Below, piece after piece: positions 1 through 7,988 of a DNA stretch of 18,938 bases; position 1 is the stretch's first letter; every line of letters begins with the position of its first letter. The DNA comes from Sulfurimonas sp. (GTDB lineage: Bacteria > Campylobacterota > Campylobacteria > Campylobacterales > Sulfurimonadaceae). A program made the translations under genes and the position numbers. The DNA lies in NCBI GenBank assembly GCA_026987995.1, contig JALSMC010000096.1, positions 1-18,938 of the forward strand. The letters run 5' to 3'. The notes under the pieces are model-generated. The model worked only from the letters and a program-made list of their open reading frames with translations. It ran no database searches and was not told where the DNA came from.

Positions 1-371
1 AAAGATTCTCTTGTGGAAGTTTTATCAAAGCCATGAGTCTTTTTTCCAATGAAACGCGATACAAGAGCTGATTTTATAAGCCCTTGCATATCTATGATAA
101 TGTCAAAGTTATCAAGTTGTTTTATTTTTTTGATAGTTTGGATTAAGAGCATTAGACTTTTTTCTTTTTTAGCTCTTTTGAGATTGATGGTATGAACTGT
201 AGACACCTCAGGAAGTAGTGTCAAAAGAGGTGCAAAAACCTCTTCTGTTATCCATGTTATCTCTGTGTTTGGATAGTTGCGTTTTATAAACTGTAAAACT
301 ACAGCACTGTTGATTATATCACCGAGTGCTGAGAGCCGTACTATTGCAATTTTTTTAATATCTTTATTCAT
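1..371 (-). CDS. waaC: Lipopolysaccharide heptosyltransferase I (WaaC-like), partial
   Basis: This is the N-terminal ~123 residues of a gene that continues beyond the left edge. The protein opens MNKDIKKIAIVRLSALGDII, the classic start of glycosyltransferase family 9 heptosyltransferases (the VRLSALGDI loop of the first Rossmann domain). It continues with ITWITEE and later FDIIIDMQGLIKSAL, which matches the 'D.QGL.KS' segment of WaaC. The family transfers L-glycero-D-manno-heptose from ADP-heptose to Kdo of the lipid A inner core on the cytoplasmic face of the inner membrane. The start is the ATG at 369-371, 14 bases after the stop of the upstream phosphoesterase gene, so the two are probably co-transcribed; no clear ribosome binding site precedes it. 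WaaC is preferred over WaaF because of the N-terminal wording, but the subtype is not certain from a fragment. Confidence 0.85.
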   Translation of the reverse strand, partial: MNKDIKKIAIVRLSALGDIINSAVVLQFIKRNYPNTEITWITEEVFAPLLTLLPEVSTVHTINLKRAKKEKSLMLLIQTIKKIKQLDNFDIIIDMQGLIKSALVSRFIGKKTHGFDKTSTRES

Positions 372-385
372 TAATGATATTATAT

Positions 386-1225
386 CTAAGAAGTATAAAT
401 TAACTTCTCGTCTACTTTAGTTCCTTGTATCTCTACATAACGCATAGGGTACATGTCAAGGTCAAGTGGTCTAACAAAACCACGAGTCACTACCATTTTA
501 GTATGGCCTAACTCTTTTACTGAGTCTATATGTTTGTGTCCAGAGAGTGTAAGGATAAGGTTATGGTATCTAAAAAGTCTTTTTTGTACTTCCTTAGTAT
601 TTCCCAGAACATACTTATGAATGTCCTTAGCTTCAGTACCACCCCAGTAGTTTGTATATGGATGGTGGTTTAAAATTATGGTAGGTTTTTTGTTCTGTAG
701 TACTTTTTCTGCAAATGCCATTGTGTGCTCAGTATAAAGTCCATTGTTAACATCTTTTATACAGCTATCAAGACCTAAAACATTGTAGCCTTTTATATCA
801 AGAAGCCAGTCATTACCAACTATATAAAGATTTTTGTTTTCTAAGAACATTGATTTAAACTCATTAGCATAAATTCCATCTTGAGGTTTAGGACTTGATT
901 CTTTATTCCCTCGTACAACTAAAGCAGGGCAGTGAAGTGTTTCTATGATTTCTTTAAAAACCTCTGCATCTTTGTTACCTTTGACATTGTTGTTAAAGTT
1001 GTCACCACCAAACATTACAAAATCTAAATCTTTATAGTTTTCATTGATAAATGTAGCCATTAGTCTCATAGAGTCAACACTATCACTATCACTCAGATCC
1101 ATATGAGAATCAGTAACATGAATAAATTTTAGAGTCTCTTCTTTAGTCGATGCTTGGGCAGCTAAAGGCATAGCACCTAATGCAAGGGCACCTTTTATAA
1201 AACCTCTTCTAGATATTTCTGACAT
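386..1225 (-). CDS. Tat-exported calcineurin-like metallophosphoesterase
   Basis: A 279-residue protein with a textbook twin-arginine signal (SRRGFIK at residues 5-11, then a short hydrophobic stretch ending near AAQAS), so it is probably folded with its metals in the cytoplasm and exported to the periplasm. The metallophosphoesterase blocks are in order: D39-x-H41 (TDSH), GGDN with D75, GN(K)E at 106-109, NHHP at 186-189 and GHKH at 229-232. The third block normally reads GNHD/E; here the histidine that usually acts as proton donor is Lys108. The substrate cannot be told from sequence; relatives cleave phosphomonoesters, phosphodiesters or cyclic nucleotides. The ATG at 1223-1225 is preceded by an AAGGAT ribosome binding site. 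It heads a short operon with the heptosyltransferase. Confidence 0.85.
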   Translation of the reverse strand: MSEISRRGFIKGALALGAMPLAAQASTKEETLKFIHVTDSHMDLSDSDSVDSMRLMATFINENYKDLDFVMFGGDNFNNNVKGNKDAEVFKEIIETLHCPALVVRGNKESSPKPQDGIYANEFKSMFLENKNLYIVGNDWLLDIKGYNVLGLDSCIKDVNNGLYTEHTMAFAEKVLQNKKPTIILNHHPYTNYWGGTEAKDIHKYVLGNTKEVQKRLFRYHNLILTLSGHKHIDSVKELGHTKMVVTRGFVRPLDLDMYPMRYVEIQGTKVDEKLIYTS

Positions 1226-1259
1226 TAAAATCCTTTTAGAATATAGAATACTTTAAGAT

Positions 1260-1265
1260 ATTATA
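1260..1265 (-). promoter_or_regulatory. -10 box of the phosphoesterase/waaC operon
   Basis: On the minus strand this reads TATAAT, preceded by CGA, giving an expected start near 1253 and a leader of about 28 nt. No -35 element is evident at the usual spacing, as is common for the main sigma factor in Campylobacterota. Confidence 0.55.
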
Positions 1266-1344
1266 TCGGGCTATAGTTAATTATTAACTCAATTTTGTTA
1301 CACTTGTTTTATATTTAACATAAATTTTACTAAGGAATTAAGTT

Positions 1345-1818
1345 ATGGAATTAAGTTTTGAGATTATTTTATTTGTTATTGGCGGAATTGTTGTTGGTTG
1401 GTTTTTAAGTTTTATCAAATCAAGATTTGAAGTTGCAAAATATAAAAAAGAGATAAAAGAGTATAAAGAGCACTTAAATAGACAGATGAAAATCACTAAT
1501 GAAGGTAGTAAAAGTCAAGAAGATGAGCTAAACAAACTTAAAAAAGAGAATGAAAATCTCCGTATCAGTGTGCAAACTTTAGGACAAAAACCAGGCCGTG
1601 CAGAACTTAGACTTCTCAATATTTATGATAGTGCACTACGAAAGATGCAGATGCGAGCACCAGGGTTTTCATCAGCATGGGAAATGTCACTACAAGAAGC
1701 AGAAACTGAGTATGAAGCAAATGAAACAGGGTTCAAATCAATCATAAAAAGAGTGTTTAAACCAAGTCTTTCTCAAACTACAGAACAAACACCTAAAGAA
1801 ATTACTGATTTAGCATAA
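1345..1818 (+). CDS. Membrane-anchored coiled-coil protein of unknown function
   Basis: 157 residues that I do not recognise as a named family. Residues 4-24 form one N-terminal membrane segment (FEIILFVIGGIVVGWFL). A charged, Lys/Glu-rich coiled coil follows (about 26-80), then a more conserved-looking segment (PGRAELRLLNIYDSALRKMQ, 83-102), then APGFSSAWEMSLQEAE and a basic/hydrophilic tail. The layout (N-out anchor, cytoplasmic coil) recalls YhcB/DUF1043-type envelope proteins, but no sequence match can be claimed. The ATG has an AAGGA ribosome binding site at 1332-1336. The gene stands alone: a separate -10 box precedes the next gene 42 bases downstream. Confidence 0.75.
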   Translation: MELSFEIILFVIGGIVVGWFLSFIKSRFEVAKYKKEIKEYKEHLNRQMKITNEGSKSQEDELNKLKKENENLRISVQTLGQKPGRAELRLLNIYDSALRKMQMRAPGFSSAWEMSLQEAETEYEANETGFKSIIKRVFKPSLSQTTEQTPKEITDLA

Positions 1819-1824
1819 ATTTGA

Positions 1825-1830
1825 TATAAT
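1825..1830 (+). promoter_or_regulatory. -10 box of the pglG-like/hisHA operon
   Basis: TATAAT in the 42-base gap after the coiled-coil gene, with an expected start near 1837 and an AAAGGA ribosome binding site at 1848-1853 before the ATG at 1861. Confidence 0.6.
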
Positions 1831-1860
1831 TCACACAATTTTAATTCAAAGGATTAAGTA

Positions 1861-2775
1861 ATGGTAGCAGCAGACATAGAACTCTTTAGTAGAGGTCGTA
1901 CAAAAGCTAGAGCTTATTTTTGTTACCTATTTGAAAAAAATATTCCAAATAGACTGCCTTCTTTAAGTGAGGAGATGATTCTTCCTCGTTTGCGTAAAAT
2001 TAAGGCAGATTTAGAAAACTGCGAGGGTGTTTATCTATTAGATGCTCATGGGGTTCAGGTTACTCCTACATATACGGAAAATAAAGAAATTCCTGAAGAT
2101 GTAGGAAAAATCCGTGCAAATCGTGCATACTATTACCGTGCAGTAAGAGAAGAGCGCTGTACTATTACTGACCCTTATCCATCTTTGATTACAGGTACTC
2201 TTACAGTTACCGCGTCAGTGCCGATTTTTTCTGAGACAGGTGAACTGAAATATGTAGCTTGTTTAGATATGCCTTTTGAAGCAGTACTTAAAATTTCTCA
2301 TATGAATACTAAAGATGTGTTTTTCTCAAAACTATTTAAGTTCTCATATGCTGTTTTTGCATTTGCATTAATGGCAGTTTCTGTTTTGCTCTTTACTCAT
2401 GCAATACAAGACTTTTTTACACAAAAAATTGGTCTGCATATATTATCAATCGATGCGATGTTCAAGGCAACAATTTTACTTACACTTTCTCTTGCGATAT
2501 TTGATCTTGCCAAAACACTTGTTGAAGAAGAGGTTTTAGGACAACATAAAGAGCATAATATTTCAGGTCCGCATAAAACTATGGTGAAGTTTTTAGGAAG
2601 TATTATTATCGCGCTGTCTATTGAGGCACTTATGCTCGTCTTTAAATTTGCTCTTACTGATCCAAATAAGCTGATGTATGCTATTTATATTATTGGTGGC
2701 GTTTCACTTCTTATAACGAGTTTAGCAGTTTATATCAAGTTTACAAAAAGTAAACAATATAGAGAGGAGTCATGA
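1861..2775 (+). CDS. PglG-like membrane protein with N-terminal PDC (Cache-like) domain
   Basis: 304 residues. The N-terminal half (about 10-148) has the pattern of a PDC/Cache sensor domain: a long helix, the GVYLLDAHG strand pair at 56-64, NRAYYYRAV at 87-95, and the strands TLTVTASVPIF and ELKYVACLDM. There is no signal sequence or membrane helix before it. Four hydrophobic segments follow at about 158-182, 195-220, 242-265 and 271-294, ending in a basic tail. This is the architecture of Campylobacter PglG, which lies beside cheY-prmA-ftsH in C. jejuni (recalled); here the same genes follow after hisH-hisA. PglG's role is not established, although it was named for the N-glycosylation locus. 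The ATG is followed by an overlap (ATGA) with hisH, so the two are translationally coupled. Confidence 0.65.
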   Translation: MVAADIELFSRGRTKARAYFCYLFEKNIPNRLPSLSEEMILPRLRKIKADLENCEGVYLLDAHGVQVTPTYTENKEIPEDVGKIRANRAYYYRAVREERCTITDPYPSLITGTLTVTASVPIFSETGELKYVACLDMPFEAVLKISHMNTKDVFFSKLFKFSYAVFAFALMAVSVLLFTHAIQDFFTQKIGLHILSIDAMFKATILLTLSLAIFDLAKTLVEEEVLGQHKEHNISGPHKTMVKFLGSIIIALSIEALMLVFKFALTDPNKLMYAIYIIGGVSLLITSLAVYIKFTKSKQYREES

Positions 2776-3383
2776 TAGGAATCGTTGACTATAAGATGGG
2801 TAACTTAGCGAGTGTTCAAAATGCCTTTAGTAAACTTGGAGAAGAGACAGTAGTTGAGAGCAATCCCGAAAAACTCAAAGAATACGACAAGTTAATTCTC
2901 CCTGGTGTTGGTGCATTTGGTGATGCTATGGAACATTTAAAAGAGTACAATATGATAGATGCTATTAAAGAATTTGCTCAAAGTAAAAAACCAATTTTAG
3001 GTATCTGTCTTGGTATGCAACTTCTTTTTGAGAGTAGCGAAGAGTTTGGTGAACATGAAGGACTTGGTCTTATAAAAGGTCATATAAAAGCTTTTGATGA
3101 GTCGAAATTTTCAGAGCCTTTAAAAGTACCACATATGGGTTGGAATAGAATGTTTACAAAAGAGCATCCACTCTTTGAGGGTTTAGATGAAAATCATTAC
3201 CTTTATTTTGTACATACCTTTCATATAACAGGTGCAGATGAAAAAGATATAATTGGCGAAACAGAGTACGGTTACAAATTTACCTCTGCTGTAGCACACG
3301 ATAATATTATGGGAATACAACCACACCCAGAAAAAAGCCATGAAAATGGACTGAAAATACTAGAAAATTTTATAAAACTATAG
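2772..3383 (+). CDS. hisH: Imidazole glycerol phosphate synthase, glutaminase subunit HisH
   Basis: 203 residues, the normal HisH length. It is a class I glutamine amidotransferase that hydrolyses glutamine and channels ammonia to HisF, making imidazole glycerol phosphate and AICAR. The opening IGIVDYKMGNL and the oxyanion loop PGVGAFG (44-50) are typical. The nucleophile is Cys79 in GICLGMQLL, and the His/Glu pair is His185/Glu187 in PHPEKS. The start ATG overlaps the stop of the PglG-like gene by four bases. hisA follows 12 bases after the stop; hisF, the obligate partner, is not in this window. Confidence 0.97.
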   Translation: MIGIVDYKMGNLASVQNAFSKLGEETVVESNPEKLKEYDKLILPGVGAFGDAMEHLKEYNMIDAIKEFAQSKKPILGICLGMQLLFESSEEFGEHEGLGLIKGHIKAFDESKFSEPLKVPHMGWNRMFTKEHPLFEGLDENHYLYFVHTFHITGADEKDIIGETEYGYKFTSAVAHDNIMGIQPHPEKSHENGLKILENFIKL

Positions 3384-3395
3384 GAAATATACAAT

Positions 3396-4106
3396 ATGAC
3401 TTTATACCCCGCAATTGATTTAAAAGATGGACAAGCAGTACGACTTACAAAAGGTTTGATGGATAGTGCAAAAATATACTCAAAGGAGCCACATGAACTT
3501 GTCAAAAAGTTTGAAGAGATGGGTGCTGAGTGGGTGCATTTAGTTGACTTAAACGGTGCCTTCGCAGGAGAACCTAAAAACCTCGATGCTATCATTAAAA
3601 TCCGTGCAAACTGTAATGTAAAGTTAGAATTAGGCGGTGGTATTCGTGATGAAAAAACAATTCAAAAAATGTTAGAAATAGGCATTGACAGAATTATTTT
3701 AGGAAGTATCGCAGTAAAAGATCCTCAGTTTGTAAGAGATATGGCCGCTAAGTACCCCATAGCAGTTGGAATAGATGCCATTGATGGGTATGTAGCAGTT
3801 GAAGGTTGGGGCGAAGTAAGTGAGATGAAAGCGACGGACTTAGCTAAAGAGTTTGCAAATGCAGGAGTTGAAGCTATCATCTGTACAGATGTTGGTAAAG
3901 ATGGAACTTTAAGCGGTGTAAATGTAGACTTTACACTCGATATAGCTCGTGCATCTGGTGTGAGTACTATTGCGAGTGGTGGCGTAAAAGATGCAAGTGA
4001 TATTGAAGCACTTATCGCTACAAAAGAAGTTGATGGTGTGATTATAGGTAAAGCTTATTACGAAGGAAGACTTGATCTTTCTAAGATGTTTAAATTACTT
4101 GATTAA
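3396..4106 (+). CDS. hisA: ProFAR isomerase HisA
   Basis: 236 residues, full length for this (beta-alpha)8 barrel. It catalyses the Amadori rearrangement of ProFAR to PRFAR in histidine synthesis, just before the HisH/HisF step. The acid/base residues are present: Asp8 in YPAIDLKDG and Asp127 in GIDAIDG, with Thr164 in CTDVGKDGT. The two phosphate-binding loops are also visible: LGGGIRDE at 79-86 and IASGGVKD in the C-terminal half. The gene directly follows hisH with a 12-base gap, so it is part of the same transcript. HisA is preferred over HisF because of the N-terminal [11 protein letters not shown]. Confidence 0.97.
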   Translation: MTLYPAIDLKDGQAVRLTKGLMDSAKIYSKEPHELVKKFEEMGAEWVHLVDLNGAFAGEPKNLDAIIKIRANCNVKLELGGGIRDEKTIQKMLEIGIDRIILGSIAVKDPQFVRDMAAKYPIAVGIDAIDGYVAVEGWGEVSEMKATDLAKEFANAGVEAIICTDVGKDGTLSGVNVDFTLDIARASGVSTIASGGVKDASDIEALIATKEVDGVIIGKAYYEGRLDLSKMFKLLD

Positions 4107-4116
4107 TTGTAATCAA
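4099..4116 (+). terminator. Weak hairpin at the hisA stop
   Basis: A perfect 7-bp inverted repeat (TTGATTA / TAATCAA, 4-base loop) that contains the hisA stop. It is nearly all A/T and lacks a U-run, so if it ends transcription it does so weakly. Confidence 0.25.
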
Positions 4117-4126
4117 ATGAAAATTT

Positions 4127-4135
4127 TGCTATTAT
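4127..4135 (+). promoter_or_regulatory. Extended -10 for cheY
   Basis: TGCTATTAT matches an extended -10 (TGn then TATTAT) in the 71-base gap between hisA and cheY. It would start transcription near 4142. A second candidate, TATAGT, lies at 4136-4141. Confidence 0.45.
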
Positions 4136-4177
4136 TATAGTATTAAAATTTATAAATTATTATATAAAGGATTTCAT

Positions 4178-4552
4178 TTGAAATTACTTGTTGTTGATGA
4201 CAGCTCTACAATGCGTCGTATTATTAAAAATACTCTAGCTCGTCTTGGATATAAAGATATCTTAGAAGGTGCTGACGGTGTCGAAGGTTGGGCACAAATG
4301 GATTCAAATCCAGATATCGATATGCTTATTACAGACTGGAATATGCCTGAGATGAATGGTCTAGAACTCGTACAAAAAGTACGTGCGGATGAGCGTTTTA
4401 AAGATACTCCGATTATCATGGTAACAACAGAAGGTGGTAAAGCTGAAGTTATTACAGCACTTAAAGCAGGTGTAAATAACTACATAGTTAAACCTTTTAC
4501 TCCTCAAGTACTTAAAGAAAAATTAGGTGCTGTTATGGGTGTTGCTCAGTAA
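4178..4552 (+). CDS. cheY: Chemotaxis response regulator CheY
   Basis: 124 residues, a single receiver domain with no output domain, so it acts by protein contact: phospho-CheY binds the flagellar switch and changes rotation. All receiver landmarks are present: acidic pair Asp7/Asp8 (VVDDSS), phospho-acceptor Asp53 (ITDWNMPEMNG), Thr83 (IIMVTTEGG), Tyr102 and Lys105 (YIVKPF). WNMPEMNGLE is the CheY wording rather than that of a generic response regulator. The start is TTG at 4178-4180; it is chosen because AAAGGA (4166-4171) sits six bases upstream and the protein then begins MKLLVVDDSS. The stop overlaps the prmA start by one base (TAATG). The cheY-prmA-ftsH order is the same as in Campylobacter. 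Confidence 0.95.
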   Translation: MKLLVVDDSSTMRRIIKNTLARLGYKDILEGADGVEGWAQMDSNPDIDMLITDWNMPEMNGLELVQKVRADERFKDTPIIMVTTEGGKAEVITALKAGVNNYIVKPFTPQVLKEKLGAVMGVAQ

Positions 4553-5379
4553 TGACAGAGCACTACTATCAGTTAGTAGTTACGCTTTCTTCTCACCACT
4601 CACTTTTTTCCGATTTTTTGTCAGATACACTGCCTGTAGGTTTTGAAGAAACAGATACAGGCTTTATTATAAGAAGTGAAGAAGACTTAGATACTATCAT
4701 CTGGGGATTAGAGCAGTTTACAGAGGCTCTTCAAAAAGCACTTGGTGAGACTATTGAACTCGAATGTGAACAAACAAAACTTCAAAATAGTGACTGGGTA
4801 AAATCCTACCAGAGTAGTATAAAACCTTTAGCAATTGATAAGTTTTATATATATCCAACATGGGATAAACCAAATCCTGATTTAATTAACATTGTAATTG
4901 ACCCTGCTTTAGCATTTGGAACAGGGCATCATCCAACAACTGCTTCTGCTCTTAGAGCAATATCTAAATATGTAAACGCAGGTGATAGAGTTTTAGATGT
5001 AGGCTGTGGTAGCGGAATACTTGGTATGGCTGCTATGAAGCTTGGTGCTACAGTTGATGCTTGTGATACGGACCCCATATCAGTTGAAAACTCAGTAGTA
5101 AATGCGAAACTCAATGGTTTGGCTTTTAATCGTATTTGGGAAGGTTCTTCTTCTTTAGTTGATGATAAGTACAACTTTGTAGTAGCAAATATTGTTGCGG
5201 ATGTTCTGACATTTATCGCTAAGGACTTAAAAAAAGCACTAGAAGAAGATGCTATTTTAGTTCTCTCAGGGATACTTGATAAGTATGAAGGCAAAGTGTT
5301 AAACTTCTATAAAGATTGTGAAGTGATAGAAAAAATAGCTCAAGATGAATGGGTTACTTTAATTTTAAAAAGAAAATAA
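4552..5379 (+). CDS. prmA: Ribosomal protein L11 methyltransferase PrmA
   Basis: 275 residues. PrmA uses S-adenosylmethionine to methylate ribosomal protein L11. An N-terminal L11-binding ferredoxin-like domain (about 1-60) leads into the linker and the Rossmann methyltransferase domain. Diagnostic blocks are DPALAFGTGHHPTT (117-130), motif I LDVGCGSGILGMAAMKLGA (148-166), the acidic end of strand 2 in ACDTDP, and the catalytic-loop block VANIVADVL (211-219). The start ATG shares its first base with the last base of the cheY stop codon, which indicates coupled translation; there is no independent promoter. ftsH begins 13 bases after the stop. Confidence 0.95.
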   Translation: MTEHYYQLVVTLSSHHSLFSDFLSDTLPVGFEETDTGFIIRSEEDLDTIIWGLEQFTEALQKALGETIELECEQTKLQNSDWVKSYQSSIKPLAIDKFYIYPTWDKPNPDLINIVIDPALAFGTGHHPTTASALRAISKYVNAGDRVLDVGCGSGILGMAAMKLGATVDACDTDPISVENSVVNAKLNGLAFNRIWEGSSSLVDDKYNFVVANIVADVLTFIAKDLKKALEEDAILVLSGILDKYEGKVLNFYKDCEVIEKIAQDEWVTLILKRK

Positions 5380-5392
5380 AAAGAGATAAATA

Positions 5393-7366
5393 ATGGCTGA
5401 TAACGAAAACAAAAACGACAATAATAACTTTTTTAACAAAAACCCTTTAGTAACATTTGCAATTTTTTCAGTTGTAATAATTGGTGTATTTAAAATGCTT
5501 GTAGGTGATGGCGCAAGTGTTAATGGTGCTGCATTAGGAAACACAAGTAAAAGAGTTCAGCAAGTAAGCTACTCAGAACTTAAATCTTTAGTAGATTCTA
5601 AAAGTGTAAGTAAGGTAGAAATAGGGCAGAGTTATATTAAAGCAACTGCTTCAGATGGTGCTACTGTTTATACTACTCGCATAGTCAAGGGTGATACAAA
5701 ACTTGTTGAAGCACTTGATGCTAAAGGTATTGAGTATCAAGGTTTTTCAGAAACAAACTGGTTTACAGAGATGTTTGGATGGTTGTTTCCATTTTTGCTT
5801 ATCATCGGTATTTGGATGTTTTTTGCTGGACGCATGCAAAAGAGTATGGGTGGCGGACTTCTTGGTATGGGTAACTCAAAGAAAATGGTTAACTCTGAAA
5901 AACCAGATACAAAGTTTGATGATGTTGCCGGTGTTGAAGAAGCGAAAGAAGAAGTTCAGGAGATAGTTGATTTTTTAAAATATCCTGCTCGTTATGTTGA
6001 AATAGGAGCTAAAATTCCTAAGGGTGTACTACTAGTTGGTAGTCCTGGTACAGGTAAAACTCTTCTAGCAAAAGCAGTTGCAGGTGAGGCAGAAGTGCCT
6101 TTTTTCTCTGTAACGGGTTCTAGTTTTATTGAGATGTTTGTTGGTGTTGGTGCTGCACGTGTTCGAGATTTGTTTGAACAGGCTAAAAAAGATGCTCCGA
6201 GTATTATATTTATTGATGAGATAGACGCCATCGGTAAAAGTCGTGCAAGTGGTGCTAATATGGGTGGAAATGATGAACGAGAACAGACACTGAATCAACT
6301 TCTAGCAGAGATGGATGGTTTCGGTACAGATACTCCAGTTATCATTTTAGCAGCTACTAACAGACCTGAGATTTTAGATCAGGCACTTCTTCGTCCAGGG
6401 CGTTTTGATAGACAAGTTCTTGTTGATAAACCTGACTTTGAAGGTCGTGTAAAAATTCTTAAAGTGCATATGAAAAATGTTAAAATGGATAAAGATGTAG
6501 ATGTTGAAGAAGTGGCACGTTTGACTGCTGGTTTAGCAGGTGCAGATTTAGCGAACATTATCAACGAGGGTGCATTACTTGCAGGACGTAAAAGTCAAAA
6601 AACTGTAAAACAAAAAGATTTATTTGAGTCAGTTGAGCGAGCATTAGCTGGTCTTGCTAAAAAGTCTCGTCGTATTAATCCTAAAGAGAAAAAAATAGTT
6701 GCTTACCACGAGAGTGGACATGCACTTTTAGCTGAGACAACAGTAGGTGCTAAAAAAGTATCTAAGGTCTCGATAGTTCCTCGTGGACTTGCAGCACTAG
6801 GTTACACTCTAAATAAACCAGAAGAAAACAGATTTATGATGCAAAAGCATGAGCTATGGGCTGAAGTAGATGTTCTTCTTGGTGGTCGTGCAGCTGAAGA
6901 AGTATTTATTGGTGAGATCTCAACTGGTGCTGGTAATGACCTTGAACGTGCAACTGACATTATAAAGTCAATGGTTCAGACATATGGTATGAGTGATATC
7001 GCAGGGCTTATGGTGTTAGAGAAATCAAGACAATCATTTTTAGGTGGTGTTCAACAGTCTTCTCGTGAATATAGTGAAAAAATGGCTGAAAATATGGATG
7101 AGTTTATCAAGTCATCACTTGCTCAACATTATGAAGTTGTTGTGGCTCGACTTAAAGAGTATAGAGATGCTATTGAAGATATGGTTGCATTACTTTATAA
7201 AAAAGAAAATATCACGGGCGAAGAAGTTCGTGAAATTCTTATTAACTTTGAGAAAAAGAATAATATGGAATCCAAAGTTGATGGGGCATTGGATGAAATA
7301 TCTGAAGAGTTAAAAGTAGATGCTTCTATGATAGATAAGTCTCAAGTGCAGAGTGATGCAGAGTAA
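5393..7366 (+). CDS. ftsH: ATP-dependent zinc metalloprotease FtsH
   Basis: 657 residues, normal length for this membrane-bound AAA+ protease, which extracts and degrades membrane and short-lived cytosolic proteins as a hexamer. In order: membrane helix 1 (about 19-38), a periplasmic domain of ~85 residues, membrane helix 2 (about 126-146), and the AAA+ domain. That domain has Walker A GSPGTGKT (216-223), pore FVG (249-251), Walker B IIFIDEID (271-278), and the second region of homology with arginine fingers in LLRPGRFDR (332-340). The protease domain has zinc motif HESGH (439-443) and third ligand Asp516 (GNDLERAT). No catalytic residue is missing. Only 13 bases separate it from prmA. Its 3' end overlaps the next gene by 11 bases. 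Confidence 0.98.
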   Translation: MADNENKNDNNNFFNKNPLVTFAIFSVVIIGVFKMLVGDGASVNGAALGNTSKRVQQVSYSELKSLVDSKSVSKVEIGQSYIKATASDGATVYTTRIVKGDTKLVEALDAKGIEYQGFSETNWFTEMFGWLFPFLLIIGIWMFFAGRMQKSMGGGLLGMGNSKKMVNSEKPDTKFDDVAGVEEAKEEVQEIVDFLKYPARYVEIGAKIPKGVLLVGSPGTGKTLLAKAVAGEAEVPFFSVTGSSFIEMFVGVGAARVRDLFEQAKKDAPSIIFIDEIDAIGKSRASGANMGGNDEREQTLNQLLAEMDGFGTDTPVIILAATNRPEILDQALLRPGRFDRQVLVDKPDFEGRVKILKVHMKNVKMDKDVDVEEVARLTAGLAGADLANIINEGALLAGRKSQKTVKQKDLFESVERALAGLAKKSRRINPKEKKIVAYHESGHALLAETTVGAKKVSKVSIVPRGLAALGYTLNKPEENRFMMQKHELWAEVDVLLGGRAAEEVFIGEISTGAGNDLERATDIIKSMVQTYGMSDIAGLMVLEKSRQSFLGGVQQSSREYSEKMAENMDEFIKSSLAQHYEVVVARLKEYRDAIEDMVALLYKKENITGEEVREILINFEKKNNMESKVDGALDEISEELKVDASMIDKSQVQSDAE

Positions 7367-7988
7367 CTTACTCCCCTTAGCTAAAGAAGGTATCCCATAC
7401 TTTCTTTCTAGTGTACTGCTCTTAGTGCTGGCTTTAGTATTTGACTTAGACTTTTTATCTTTTATATTCTTGTGTAGTACTCTCTTTATAGCTTATTCTT
7501 TTAGAAATCCAGAACGAGCACTTTGCACACTGGAATCCACTAGCTTTTTATCTCCTGTAGATGGAATCGTTCAAAGCATTCAAGAACTAGAAAATCACCA
7601 ATATGCATATAAAATAGAAATTCAAAGTGGCTATACGGATGTATCAGTTTTAAGAGCTCCATCGAATGCTACTGTAAGTAAATTCATTAAAAGAAATGGA
7701 ACAAGAACCTCAAAAAATTCTAAACTTTTTGAAATACTCAATGAAAATATAGAGATACACTTTACTACAAATGAAGATAATACATTTAAAGTTGTCCATA
7801 GACTCCAAAGAAGTTTTGCCCCTCTTTTTATTGACTTAGATGATACTCAAAAACTTCTTCAAACTGCAAGATATGGACTGATGCTAAATGGCCTGACAAC
7901 TATTTATCTCCCTCAAAACTTTAGGGTTAACATCACAATAGGCTCAGAGCTTAAAGCTTCTGAGTCACTTATGGGTTATTTTTCTTAA
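7356..7988 (+). CDS. Phosphatidylserine decarboxylase-like membrane protein lacking the pyruvoyl serine
   Basis: About 210 residues, the size of the short phosphatidylserine/archaetidylserine decarboxylases. The family framework is clear: PLAKEGIPYF near the N-terminus, two membrane helices (about 13-45), SFRNPERAL, LSPVDGIVQSI (short PSDs: SPADGKV), VLRAPSNATV (VNRAP.SGTV), a C-terminal TARYG then IYLP, and ITIGSELKASESL. However, the GS pair where the chain self-cleaves to form the pyruvoyl cofactor (normally RFGSR.D) reads RYGLMLNGLTT, and the usual histidine before the RAP block is absent (DVSVLRAP). It is therefore unlikely to be an active decarboxylase. A similar PSD-related protein follows ftsH in C. 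jejuni (recalled). The ATG at 7356 is preferred; a GTG at 7353 is equally in frame. It overlaps ftsH at the 5' end and pflB at the 3' end. Confidence 0.8.
   Translation: MQSNLLPLAKEGIPYFLSSVLLLVLALVFDLDFLSFIFLCSTLFIAYSFRNPERALCTLESTSFLSPVDGIVQSIQELENHQYAYKIEIQSGYTDVSVLRAPSNATVSKFIKRNGTRTSKNSKLFEILNENIEIHFTTNEDNTFKVVHRLQRSFAPLFIDLDDTQKLLQTARYGLMLNGLTTIYLPQNFRVNITIGSELKASESLMGYFS
7943..7964. terminator. Hairpin at the convergent gene ends
   Basis: An inverted repeat (CTCAGA / TCTGAG, with an inner GCT/AGC stem separated by a one-base bulge) beginning five bases beyond the pflB stop on the minus strand and inside the 3' end of the PSD-like gene. There is no immediate U-run on the minus side; on the plus side a T-rich stretch follows after about 15 bases. 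A terminator role is possible but weakly supported. Confidence 0.25.

Noticed and set aside
3272..3595. Minus-strand 107-residue open frame across the hisH/hisA boundary
   Set aside because: It lies antisense to two well-identified genes and has no ribosome binding site or recognisable content.
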